Source: Colwellia psychrerythraea
GTDB lineage: Bacteria; Pseudomonadota; Gammaproteobacteria; Enterobacterales; Alteromonadaceae
Length of the DNA: 64,000 bases
Direction of reading: 5' to 3'
Assembly (NCBI RefSeq): GCF_000764185.1
Contig: NZ_JQEC01000033.1
Coordinates: 36,103-100,102 of the forward strand
The notes below the pieces were generated by a model that saw only the letters and a program-made list of their open reading frames with translations, was not told the DNA's origin and searched no databases. The translations under genes and the position numbers were made by a program. Within the stretch, counting starts at the first letter, position 1; each line of letters begins with the position of its first letter. Below are positions 29,401-37,037 of the stretch, one piece after another.

Positions 29401-31176
29401 TACCTCTGAGGCGTCAAGGGCTACATCATAAACAAGGAACTCATCCAAAGGCGATCTGAATCCCTGAGGGTTACTGCCATTTATCTCATCAAGCGAAGTG
29501 CCTATATATTTTAATGTACCAGATGGTGCCCTATTAATTGTATCTTCAAGCACGCCATCAATATAAAGCTGAGTGTTCCCCGCAGAATAGACTAAGGTTA
29601 AATGATGCCAATTATCATCCAAATTGGAGAAAGAGAACTGACCATTACTCGCACTACCGCCATCCCAAACACCCCAGCGCCAACTATTATTTCGATCAAT
29701 ATATAATAAGTCACCACCCGATTGCATCGCTCCCAAGATAAAATAACGGTTACCAGTAATTGAAGTAGGTTTCTTAAACCAAGTTGATACAGTGAAATCT
29801 GTAGGTAAAGGAATCGAAGTTTCAATGTGATGGCTTGCATTGGAGATATCAATAAAGCGCTCTATTTGACCATTTTCGCTAGTATTTACGCTAGAAAAAG
29901 CAGTCGCGTGATAACTGCCTATTTGATCTAATACTTCAGAAGTAGCACCAGTATAAGCACACTCATCAAATTGGTAATTTGCAATAGGTATTACGGGCGC
30001 CGCTGGAACAGGGTCACAATAGCCATGAGGATTAAAATCATCTAAATCGCCTAGATTGTAAGTTAACTCTACGCGCTCTTCAACGGTAAGCTTATCGGTA
30101 ATTACCGTAAAGGCACCATTAATAGTTACGTCTTCATTTATCTTAACTTCTTCATCTGCAACAATATAAATAAAGGCGTTTAAAATTGAATTTTTACCGA
30201 TCTCAACTTTTTTATCAGTTTTAATGACCAATAACACTTCTGCAGGAGTATTAGTGGCATTACCTGTAACATTTAAGCGGGTATTTTCAGGCAACATAAT
30301 ATCATTGCCATTACTTTCTATATATATGACGGCAGTACCAGAGCTATCATCAAAAGTAACTGAGGTACGACTAGACTTCCAACTACTATATAAATTATAT
30401 TCCTCGTCAGATAAAGAGCCACGATTAAACTCTCCTAAATTAGAGCCCCCTGCAGGAATAGTCGGTAAACGCTCCTGAGTAACATTTTCGATGCTGCAGT
30501 TACCCGGATTACACTGAACGCTGCCTTTTATTTCAATTGTACCAATGTTACCAAAACTTGCTAGCGGACCACTACCCGGAAATAAGACATCACAACTTAA
30601 CGGTGGAGTCGGTGCTCCAGTGTTACCACACATACCATTAAAATCCGCACTGTCAATTGCGCTTTGATCATAATTAATATTTACTGCTGGATTAGTACTA
30701 AGTCCAACTTCAGATGCTATCGCACCATTTATTTCAACATTACCCGTAACACTTACGTCACCATAAGCATAAATGATGGCATTAATTTCAGTATTACCAC
30801 CTGTGATATCTAACGAGCCACTTACTATAATAATAAGGTCTTCTGGATTACCACCAACATTGATTTTTGCATTACTCCAAGCGACACTTCCCGAAAGGTA
30901 TAACCTTGCAGAAGTTTCGGTTATTGGGGTTGATGTGACGAATATCTCTTGCTCCTGCGCATTAATTTGATGCTGGCTATCGCCTAATGAAAGAGATTGT
31001 GGATTTATTAAAAAGCCATCCACAGGCGAGAAAATTGGTACATTGATAAAGCCTAACCCTTGTGCTGCTACGTTTTCATTAGTAGCACTTGGAAAAATAT
31101 CTAGGCACTGCGCAGCATAAACTGCAGGAGTATAAATGACGGTGAACCAGAGGATTAATATAAGGCGAATTGACAT
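26410..31176 (-). CDS. mshQ: MshQ-like large surface protein of the MSHA pilus cluster
   Basis: 1588 residues with a signal peptide ending at VYAAQC. The N-terminal 380 residues contain two blocks of hydrophobic turns like NAIIYAYGDVSVTGNVEINGA, resembling beta-helical or bactofilin-like repeats. Two LamG/concanavalin-like modules follow: one around residues 395-600 (DFTVSTWFKKP, WHHLTLVYSAGNTQLYIDG) and one around 615-850 (GTISFWFNST, WYYLTVTWDYLANDFAIYVDG). The long C-terminal part, with many paired Cys, matches the MshQ-type tail (DUF6701) as I recall it. GAGGAG precedes the start, which overlaps the mini-mshP stop (TAATG). By position it should be the pilus-associated, perhaps tip-located, adhesin; that role is inferred. 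Confidence 0.85.
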   Translation of the reverse strand: MSIRLILILWFTVIYTPAVYAAQCLDIFPSATNENVAAQGLGFINVPIFSPVDGFLINPQSLSLGDSQHQINAQEQEIFVTSTPITETSARLYLSGSVAWSNAKINVGGNPEDLIIIVSGSLDITGGNTEINAIIYAYGDVSVTGNVEINGAIASEVGLSTNPAVNINYDQSAIDSADFNGMCGNTGAPTPPLSCDVLFPGSGPLASFGNIGTIEIKGSVQCNPGNCSIENVTQERLPTIPAGGSNLGEFNRGSLSDEEYNLYSSWKSSRTSVTFDDSSGTAVIYIESNGNDIMLPENTRLNVTGNATNTPAEVLLVIKTDKKVEIGKNSILNAFIYIVADEEVKINEDVTINGAFTVITDKLTVEERVELTYNLGDLDDFNPHGYCDPVPAAPVIPIANYQFDECAYTGATSEVLDQIGSYHATAFSSVNTSENGQIERFIDISNASHHIETSIPLPTDFTVSTWFKKPTSITGNRYFILGAMQSGGDLLYIDRNNSWRWGVWDGGSASNGQFSFSNLDDNWHHLTLVYSAGNTQLYIDGVLEDTINRAPSGTLKYIGTSLDEINGSNPQGFRSPLDEFLVYDVALDASEVLTIYDNQLAANDYDGSTRASVSCSGLLAFYQFEQTDISVQINDTSGLDNHADVPFIGASMADGKYCRGFDSVSYNRFDYTGTAFRSELDLDEGVGLRGTISFWFNSTINWNTDFERVLFDASSGSNATDKYFVFEIQQDGRLKFAFEDSVDADFSLIESSTNNRQADTWYYLTVTWDYLANDFAIYVDGALQIQQTKNTNGAMGELDQIVFGDNSSDYTQTGNSPVASPYSSRGNYDEVRIYKKVLTQSEIQIDMNDNNGCSVIDHFEINSQNGQGLTCEADLITIKACADASCNTLNTDAIDVVLSVTDPVNNIVLTKNVIVVGGEIDVNYVHTKVEVVSLSLDQTYECINGYPTDCDVTFLDAGFVFSTIDDQVAGVDFSGINIQAVKDINGVCTDLLSGSKTVDMAMEYIAPSRSTANKYFISGTEIDKNLAGTVNDYTPISLNFVANSIADLGTNKYNDAGQVKLYARYVEPASGGNPSFTIEGSSNDFWVSPHHFSVVAENGSIILDNTTTTSPTTKKQVAGDDFTISFTAENADNNATTNYIAQQAQLQLERTGPTSGGAEGTLKYSNSESISSQLNDGSLGYSDAAEVVFDLNGKYEFNTATYSEVGLTKLYIRDNNYGSGVYKAESSADVGRFIPAYFTQTVGVHGELSAYHYSTCDLITYPETDDWAYAGQTRDNSGNTVGAISYADFLSPTIHITAFNRSGNITKNYTEDGYMKLTSSGITIPAPTADNSMPRLFPTVPLEKVQLSANMSAGDEPDAIGTNDFVSYTFNQQDHFIYEHNKHSKLQPFSVNIPFLVTSVEDGDEVKLYSGSDTNIIATEKVITTGVEVHFGRWLLENSYGPETSNLPVTMFIQHFDGTNFITNDEENCLVPSVGVKDLTGNIGDGGMPLWNYRLADLDGFDNLVPTDTDASFADLNKSFVSGLYQWLLFSAPGAGKIGSLEVEYQVPPWLQYDWNNDSDFDNNPTAKLTFGLFRGNDRIIYQREIDK

Positions 31177-31394
31177 TACAAACTCCTCGCTTCAACTTGA
31201 ATAGTGCGACTGCCCAACACTTCTTGCGATACAGTTTTACTGCTGGTGAAAATAATGCATATTAAAATGCTAGCGAATAAGGTCAGTATAATAACAAATA
31301 AGGAAAGCACCATAGAGCTACCGTGCTGTGTAGAGATAGTAAGTAAATTAGTGTGTACTTTATTTTCAGGCAATTGCTGATAACGAATAGACAT
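31176..31394 (-). CDS. Mini-MshP: minor-pilin-like protein lacking the central region
   Basis: 72 residues. QHGSSMVLSLFVI to SQEVLG aligns without gaps to QSGSAMVLALFIM to VYEVLG of the MshP encoded at 32332-32769, and the last eleven residues SRTIQVEARSL align to the MshP end SRTIEIKARRLQ. The roughly 75 residues between these blocks in MshP are missing, so the stub joins the pilin membrane helix directly to the C-terminal tail. It is in frame, has an ATG, and couples to mshQ by TAATG. It may be a functional anchor or helper for MshQ, or a decayed mshP kept for translational coupling. No clear ribosome site is seen. Confidence 0.75.
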   Translation of the reverse strand: MSIRYQQLPENKVHTNLLTISTQHGSSMVLSLFVIILTLFASILICIIFTSSKTVSQEVLGSRTIQVEARSL

Positions 31395-31479
31395 ATTGGC
31401 GTTAAGGCTTCAATTCATATGGCAGAAGTTAATACAAAGGTAACGCTAAGCACCTATTTTTGCAATAAAAAGCATAAAA

Positions 31480-31502
31480 AAAGCCCCATGATACGGGGCT
31501 TT
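31480..31502 (-). terminator. Terminator after the PEP-CTERM gene
   Basis: AAAGCCCC / GGGGCTTT stem with a 7-base loop followed on the minus strand by a T run. It lies 64 bases after the PEP-CTERM stop and before mini-mshP, so mini-mshP-mshQ need either readthrough or a promoter in the 85 bases that remain. Confidence 0.88.
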
Positions 31503-31566
31503 GGATAAAGGTTTTTTATTACTTAATAAACTTATTTATAGCTATAACATAACTCTAAAGAATAAT

Positions 31567-32169
31567 TTAAGCTGACTTGTTTTTTAATTTACTTTGCAAA
31601 ATGATAAAGGCAACTGCAAAAAGAAGAATACTTAAAGGCTCTGGAATTGGTGATGGAGCAACACCCGTAGTCAAAGCTTCTCTTACATAGAAAGTTTCGA
31701 ACCCTTGCAGTAAATCAGCCAAAAAATGATTAGGATCAGTCAATTCACTACTTAAGGCATCTGGACGGAAGTTATCACTGTCTACATGTTCATATTCAGA
31801 GTTAAAAAATTTCGCTGCCTGTATTATATCGCCATTATCCGCAGTAAAATCAGCTATTGTAAGCTCCGTTTTTAAAATAGTAAGTAAGGTCTTATCAGCA
31901 AATATCCAGTTTTTTTGTAAATCTGGGTTGTATAACGTATTTCCGCCAAAAGATTCAATGTTTACAGGAGAAACCCACGCCCAATCATAACCTTTATAAT
32001 TGATATAATTGATATCCAATAACCCACCGACAAGGTGATCTTCTGCATTACTAAAATCACCAGAATCTAACTCAGCTTGAGTTAAGTTTGTGATTAAGGT
32101 CGCTTGCGAAATCGACGAAAAAACAAAAAAAACAAAAAACAGTAACCCATTTACAACAAACTTATTCAT
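31567..32169 (-). CDS. PEP-CTERM sorting-signal protein inside the MSHA cluster
   Basis: 200 residues from ATG 32169, which has GGAG 8 bases upstream; a GTG at 32199 in frame lacks a site. A signal peptide (about 1-23, ending ISQA) leads to a domain with GYDWAWVSPVN at about residue 57, then a C-terminal tripartite signal: Pro-Glu-Pro at 176-178, a hydrophobic helix ILLFAVAFIILQ, and a basic end SKLKNKSA. This is the PEP-CTERM exosortase recognition layout. By family knowledge such proteins are cut and transferred by exosortase and are tied to exopolysaccharide; no exosortase is in the window. The gene is not part of the usual MSHA set, and it has its own terminator. Confidence 0.85.
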   Translation of the reverse strand: MNKFVVNGLLFFVFFVFSSISQATLITNLTQAELDSGDFSNAEDHLVGGLLDINYINYKGYDWAWVSPVNIESFGGNTLYNPDLQKNWIFADKTLLTILKTELTIADFTADNGDIIQAAKFFNSEYEHVDSDNFRPDALSSELTDPNHFLADLLQGFETFYVREALTTGVAPSPIPEPLSILLFAVAFIILQSKLKNKSA

Positions 32170-32331
32170 TTTACTACTCCAGGACGGGAAAGATAACACT
32201 CAACAGCATAGAGAATGCATATTCTAGGCCAAAACATAAAAATAGTTTTGTTACAGTAAGTTAATGGTTTTATCGATTGAACATCAGATAGGATTGTAAA
32301 AAAAAATGACACTAAATTCGCAATGTAATAA

Positions 32332-32769
32332 TCATTGTAAACGTCGCGCTTTTATTTCAATTGTTCTAGAAGTAAATACACCGGCTACATCACATTGGCC
32401 GGTACTAGTTACAGTATAGTAGGTGATTTCATCCACTGTAGGGCCCTCTACGCAATCAACAACGGAGGCTTTACAATTTTCTAGGCCTTCTATGGCAGAG
32501 TAATCCCAAATGCTACCAGCAGTACAATTGCCAGTGCCGGGTAATAGAGGGAACACTTCACTTAGCTTTCTTTGTGCGCCAGCTTGAGCTGCTTGATACG
32601 CTCTAGTACCTAAGACTTCATAAACGATGGTTTCTGAGCTAGAGCTGATCATTCTAACCAGAGCTGCGCCTAATAAAGTAACAATAACCATAATAAAGAG
32701 TGCAAGTACCATTGCACTGCCACTTTGTTTGTTGGTTATTCCTAGTTTCATCGGTAAATTAAGGAACAT
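32332..32769 (-). CDS. mshP: MshP, MSHA minor pilin-like protein
   Basis: 145 residues. KQSGSAMVLALFIMVIVTLLG is a prepilin-like helix with a PilX/GspK-type start rather than FTLIE, followed by SSSSETIVYEVLGTRAYQAAQAGAQ. Four Cys residues in the second half could form disulfides. By family knowledge MshP belongs with MshO, MshD and MshC to the minor-pilin initiation complex. Its start overlaps the mshO stop by 11 bases. A miniature paralogue is at 31176-31394. Confidence 0.88.
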   Translation of the reverse strand: MFLNLPMKLGITNKQSGSAMVLALFIMVIVTLLGAALVRMISSSSETIVYEVLGTRAYQAAQAGAQRKLSEVFPLLPGTGNCTAGSIWDYSAIEGLENCKASVVDCVEGPTVDEITYYTVTSTGQCDVAGVFTSRTIEIKARRLQ

Positions 32770-33511
32770 TTAGCACCTGTATTTCATTATTAAAGCTCAC
32801 TTGCTCATTATTTTTTTCTAATAATAAATTTATTTGCACCATGGCATTTCGTTGTAGCGTAGCGGGAGTAATTTCAAAAGGCAGATTAACATTATGAATA
32901 TCTTGCGCTATTGGCACGTTATTTCTTGTCAGTATCTCCCCCACTAAACAATAGCTAACCGTGTCATTGGCATTAATAAAGTAGATCCTTTGGGTGGGCG
33001 AGTCTTCTGAAAATTGCACACTACTATCTAATGTGACAACCCGTATATCTCCTGGAGAGCTAATACTACTCACATCGAAGACTTTATTATTGCTACCGTA
33101 TACATCATCAAAGTTTAGCGGATAAACAACAACACTCCAGTTGCTATTTAGTGCCCATATAAATGTATCATCGAATTCAATTACATCAATAGTATTACTC
33201 GTATCTTCAGGTGCTACAGGGATATCGATATAGGTTGTACTTGCGAGTATTGGCGACATCTCTAGACATAGATTTGCATTTGTTAGCCTTAAACTATTTG
33301 GCAGTGCGTTTCTAACATCTCTATTTAAACGCTCAATTGCAAAACGTGTCGAAGATATTAATTGCTCTCTCGTAGTCGCTTCGATATAAATTTGAGTGGC
33401 AAACTTAATATAACTACTAACCGCCGCAGCAAGTACACCGAGAATGATAATCACAGTTATCATTTCAATCAAGGTAAAACCAGATGATCCTTTACCTGTT
33501 AGTTGCTTCAT
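32759..33511 (-). CDS. mshO: MshO, MSHA minor pilin
   Basis: 250 residues with an 11-residue leader ending in Gly and the prepilin motif GFTLIEMITVIIILGVLAA. The following FATQIYIEATTREQLISSTRFAIERLNRDVRNALPNS is the GspJ/PilW-like segment typical of MshO. By family knowledge it is a minor pilin of the initiation complex, cut by the prepilin peptidase encoded elsewhere. Start overlaps the mshD stop by one base. Confidence 0.9.
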   Translation of the reverse strand: MKQLTGKGSSGFTLIEMITVIIILGVLAAAVSSYIKFATQIYIEATTREQLISSTRFAIERLNRDVRNALPNSLRLTNANLCLEMSPILASTTYIDIPVAPEDTSNTIDVIEFDDTFIWALNSNWSVVVYPLNFDDVYGSNNKVFDVSSISSPGDIRVVTLDSSVQFSEDSPTQRIYFINANDTVSYCLVGEILTRNNVPIAQDIHNVNLPFEITPATLQRNAMVQINLLLEKNNEQVSFNNEIQVLNVP

Positions 33512-34089
33512 CAGAAATTTGCTCGGTAAGTTGAAAAGCTCATTGAAAAATCTGTCGGTGTGGTAATTGTGACCGTAATTAACTTAGCTGTTTTATTATC
33601 TCCAGAACAAGTGCCATCATAATTAGCATCATTACAAACAGTTATAATCATCTTATAACCAAGGTATAAATCTAATTTATCACCTTGTGAATTCTCTATC
33701 TCATCTGAGTCATAAGTTAAGCCATTATAATCATCAACATCATCGTATAAATCCCGAGTGTATTCATTATTATCATCGCGTCCATCACTTCCATCTTCAG
33801 GTCCTAAAAGTGAAGATGGGGTGCAAGAAGTTGAGTTTTCTCCACAACGAACTATGCCTCCGGCCATATCTGATTTCTCATCAAAGGCTTTATTTTGAAT
33901 TTCATTCAGTACTGATTGCCCTAATTCAGCGGCTTTTACTTGATGTAATTGATCTGCACTTTGCTGGGCAACAGGATGTATCAATGTGGTTAATACAGAA
34001 AAAGAAATAGCTAAAATAACAATACCCACTATTGTTTCTATTAAGGTAAAACCCTTATGATTGCCTAATTGAGGATTACGGGATTGCAT
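33511..34089 (-). CDS. mshD: MshD, MSHA minor pilin
   Basis: 192 residues from ATG 34089, which has GAAGG 8 bases upstream; the longer TTG frame is less likely. Prepilin motif GFTLIETIVGIVILAIS after a 13-residue leader, then HPVAQQSADQLHQVKAAELGQSVLNEI, the GspI/PilV-like block. The middle is rich in Asp and Tyr (GSDGRDDNNEYTRDLYDDVDDYN), which could bind calcium, though I see no definite loop. Overlaps the mshC end by 14 bases. Confidence 0.88.
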   Translation of the reverse strand: MQSRNPQLGNHKGFTLIETIVGIVILAISFSVLTTLIHPVAQQSADQLHQVKAAELGQSVLNEIQNKAFDEKSDMAGGIVRCGENSTSCTPSSLLGPEDGSDGRDDNNEYTRDLYDDVDDYNGLTYDSDEIENSQGDKLDLYLGYKMIITVCNDANYDGTCSGDNKTAKLITVTITTPTDFSMSFSTYRANF

Positions 34090-34663
34090 GAATAAAGCCT
34101 TCGGTATTAATCTCAATTTTTACAGAGCTTTCCCCGGCAATAGTTATCTCAACCTTGCAAGGATCTTCTACAATACAACCCTCTGGTTTACCCAAATGAG
34201 AAAAATTGAAACTAGTTAAACCTTCAGAAATAGCAAAACTAACATTATGTTTGGGGTCAACAATAATTGTGGTGGTATCACCAGCGTAGCAGACTGTATT
34301 GCTGTTGTTAGTGTCTGTATAACAAAATTTTGGTGGCGGAGCTGGGTTAGTTATTCGACACTTATCAACAGCAATAGGATCAGTATCCTGCAAGCCGATG
34401 ATATTTGGGTTTAGTGATGATTGCATTTGAATTTGATGACAAACTGTATCTGTAGTTTGCTGCATAGAGCGTAGTTGAATTGCTCTTAACTTGGTAATTA
34501 ACTCATCTCGGTATGTGTATTCTTCAAAGCCATTTGAGCTAAAGAATTTAGGCAACACTGTTACCGCCATTATTGATATCATAATGATAACAACAAGCAA
34601 CTCTATTAGAGTAAAGCCAAAGTCATAATGGCAGTTAATGCTATTTGACTTGAATGCTTTCAT
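34076..34663 (-). CDS. mshC: MshC, MSHA minor pilin
   Basis: 195 residues from the ATG at 34663, which overlaps the stop of the upstream pilin gene (TAATG). Prepilin motif GFTLIELLVVIIMISIMAV after a 16-residue leader, then LPKFFSSNGFEEYTYRDELITKLRAIQLRSMQQ, typical of GspH/FimT-like minor pilins. Several Cys residues lie in the C-terminal half. By family knowledge it primes MSHA pilus assembly with MshD, MshO and MshP. Confidence 0.88.
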   Translation of the reverse strand: MKAFKSNSINCHYDFGFTLIELLVVIIMISIMAVTVLPKFFSSNGFEEYTYRDELITKLRAIQLRSMQQTTDTVCHQIQMQSSLNPNIIGLQDTDPIAVDKCRITNPAPPPKFCYTDTNNSNTVCYAGDTTTIIVDPKHNVSFAISEGLTSFNFSHLGKPEGCIVEDPCKVEITIAGESSVKIEINTEGFIHAIP

Positions 34664-35163
34664 TAAACACAATCATTGACTTTAAAAGTTGGGCTTAGGC
34701 CAACATCATCTGCTGAAGTATAAACGACAATGCAATCATCATTTATACTCGTTGGCACAACATCTTTTCTGAAATTAATGACAAAAGTCGTAAAATTTGT
34801 CCCTATCGTTGTATACCTATAAGTTGAGTCATCACCTACAGAGTCAAGCTCTAATAAACGCTGAAATTGCGAGAAAACTCCAATCGGGTAGCCGTACACT
34901 ACTAATAATTCCCCACCGCCTATAGTGTCACCAATATTAACAGTGTTGTCTAAGCTAAATGGTTCTTTGTGATTACCTTTCACTATAGATTTGCCATAAA
35001 CAAGCGCTGAAGAACTTTGCATTGCAGCCTGTATTCCCTGTAAAGTTGAGGTTTGTGCTTCTGCTTTTAGGTTTATGAATTTAGGCACAGCTGTCACAGC
35101 TAATATGCCTAAAATGACAATCACCACAACCAATTCAATTAATGTAAAACCTTTATTCTTCAT
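34663..35163 (-). CDS. Second MshA-like type IV pilin
   Basis: 166 residues with a very short leader (MKNKG) and the major-pilin-type start FTLIELVVVIVILGILAVTA, which is identical to MshA over these 20 residues. The next part, PKFINLKAEAQTSTLQGIQAAMQSSSALVYGKSIVKG, also follows MshA. A Cys pair close to the C-terminus (DDC ... NDCV) should form the D-loop disulfide. It is separated from mshA by a ligase gene on the other strand and directly precedes mshC. It could be an alternative major pilin or a minor pilin arisen by duplication. Confidence 0.85.
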   Translation of the reverse strand: MKNKGFTLIELVVVIVILGILAVTAVPKFINLKAEAQTSTLQGIQAAMQSSSALVYGKSIVKGNHKEPFSLDNTVNIGDTIGGGELLVVYGYPIGVFSQFQRLLELDSVGDDSTYRYTTIGTNFTTFVINFRKDVVPTSINDDCIVVYTSADDVGLSPTFKVNDCV

Positions 35164-35263
35164 TATCTCTCTCTATTGAGCCCGGTCTACTTATTTGTAT
35201 AAATAGCGACCTAAGATTAGAAAATTTGGCCGATAGTATTTACAACAAAATATTATTAATATC

Positions 35264-35293
35264 TTACAACAATTTGACGATAAATTGTATACT
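35264..35293 (+). promoter_or_regulatory. Candidate sigma-70 promoter for the pglL-like gene
   Basis: TTACAA (35264-35269), 18-base spacer, TATACT (35288-35293). Transcription would start near 35300, inside the longest possible reading frame, which favours a translation start downstream at 35325. The match is moderate and untested. Confidence 0.4.
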
Positions 35294-35324
35294 CAATCAT
35301 CGTATTCCCCCACAAGAAGTTATT

Positions 35325-37037
35325 TTGACTTTACTCCCCTATTTTAAGTTTTTTCTGGTTCTTTATTTTCTTGTTGGCATGCACGTTATCTTAGATACCC
35401 CTGGCGGTGTTGGTTTATATTTTTCATACAATATTATAGCCTGGTTAATAACCTCAGTACTTATCGGACTAGGACTGTGGCAAATCAGCCTAAATAAGAG
35501 AGTCTATTATAGCAAAATGCTGCTATGGCTCACGTTGGGCTGTGCTTGTTTGATTATACCTATTTTTTATCATTTTGAATTTACCGATCATGCCATCCCT
35601 CGAGTTTTAGCCTTAGTCGGTGGGTTACTATTTCTATTTTCGCTTTATCAATTTAACCTTTCAAAACACGATGCACTTCATTTGCTTGCCGTAATCCTTA
35701 TTGCGGTAGTTATTGAAGCTATTTTTGGTCTAGTGCAGTTTTTTATCTTTGCCGAGGGTGACTGGGGAGGTTATATCGTTGGTAGTAGTCGACCGCATGG
35801 CGTATTTTTACAACCTAATGTTATGGCAAGTTTTATGGCAACGGGTTTTGCTATTGCAAGTTTTCTCTCAGTAAAGGTAAAACTATTTACTAGAAAAAAT
35901 AAGACAAAATACGCATTTAACCTACTAATAATGCTTAGTTTGTTTGTGACCAGCTTTTTATTAGTACTACTGCAATCGCGTACCGGTTTTGTCGCTGCAA
36001 TCGCAGTTTTATTACTTACCTGCCCGTACTTATATAAAAAACACAAAAAGCAGTTATTCACTAATTTAATCGTTATCTCAATTGCGGTGCTAACTGCCAG
36101 CATTAGCCTTGAAAGCTCAACAACACCAACCCGCGGTCAACAAGTCTATGAAAACGTTGGTGTACGTGATGTTATATTTATTGTCAGTGCTGACATGATT
36201 AAAGAAAAACCACTACTTGGTTACGGTTACGGTGGTTTTGAGCGGGGCTTTATTGATCACTTTAATAAGTATGCTGATACACACCCCGACATAGGTAATA
36301 CCATTACTCGCCTATCGCATCCTCATAACGAGGTGCTTTTTTGGGTAGTTGAGGGTGGAGTTATTGCCTTACTCGCCTTTGTATTTTTTACCATCGGCTT
36401 TATATGTACTTGGCGTAAAATCCCCTTAGACAAGGGGTTGCTACTGCTCGCCTTGGTAATACCAATACTGTTACACAGCCAGTTAGAGTTTCCTTTTTAT
36501 AGCTCAGTCGCTCATTGGTTGATATTTTTGATCCTGCTTTGGTTGGTTGACAGGTATGCTTTAGCTGAAAGTGAAGAGCATAAGTTTGTCAATTGTCCAC
36601 AAACTTTTTTAATACGGTTTTTTGCGATCTTAATTCCGACTATTTTCATTCCTTTTTTAGTCACCACCATACAAACGGCAAACATATTAGTAGAACATGA
36701 AAAACATGCCACTGACCCGCGGGCATTAGAGCGGTTAAACGAAATAATTAACCCCATTGCCTGGAAAAGTCGTTTAGATGCCGCTGTTTATGCCCATATT
36801 TTAATTAGTGGTGTACGTGACAAAGATGTAGTTAAACTTAAAAGCTACTTAGATTGGGCATTAAAACGTATTAGACATAAACCTAGAGCAGTGCTTTATG
36901 TTAATACCTTATTAGTATTGAAGGCACTTAATCAAACACAAGCCTACCAGCTATTGCTTAAAGAGGCGAGACGTACTTACCCTCAAAAAGTTGATTGGCA
37001 AGATAGTATATTAGAAGCTAAGAAGTCTAAAGGATAA
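35325..37037 (+). CDS. pglL: PglL-type O-oligosaccharyltransferase / O-antigen ligase-like protein
   Basis: About 570 residues from a TTG at 35325; a TTG at 35226 in the same frame would add 33 residues that precede the first membrane helix and would start upstream of the likely promoter. About ten hydrophobic helices surround the Wzy_C signature: SSRPHGVFLQPNVMASF, LQSRTGFVAAIAVLLL and the periplasmic-loop HPHNE at 332-336. The soluble C-terminus is helical and resembles TPR. By family knowledge PglL/PilO enzymes move lipid-linked glycans to Ser/Thr of pilins. Its location between two pilin genes, on the opposite strand, supports a pilin substrate; O-antigen ligase is the alternative. Confidence 0.85.
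   Translation: MTLLPYFKFFLVLYFLVGMHVILDTPGGVGLYFSYNIIAWLITSVLIGLGLWQISLNKRVYYSKMLLWLTLGCACLIIPIFYHFEFTDHAIPRVLALVGGLLFLFSLYQFNLSKHDALHLLAVILIAVVIEAIFGLVQFFIFAEGDWGGYIVGSSRPHGVFLQPNVMASFMATGFAIASFLSVKVKLFTRKNKTKYAFNLLIMLSLFVTSFLLVLLQSRTGFVAAIAVLLLTCPYLYKKHKKQLFTNLIVISIAVLTASISLESSTTPTRGQQVYENVGVRDVIFIVSADMIKEKPLLGYGYGGFERGFIDHFNKYADTHPDIGNTITRLSHPHNEVLFWVVEGGVIALLAFVFFTIGFICTWRKIPLDKGLLLLALVIPILLHSQLEFPFYSSVAHWLIFLILLWLVDRYALAESEEHKFVNCPQTFLIRFFAILIPTIFIPFLVTTIQTANILVEHEKHATDPRALERLNEIINPIAWKSRLDAAVYAHILISGVRDKDVVKLKSYLDWALKRIRHKPRAVLYVNTLLVLKALNQTQAYQLLLKEARRTYPQKVDWQDSILEAKKSKG

Noticed and set aside
33687..34010. 107-codon plus-strand frame rich in His and Tyr
   Set aside because: Antisense to mshD; the odd composition comes from reading the Asp-rich mshD region backwards.
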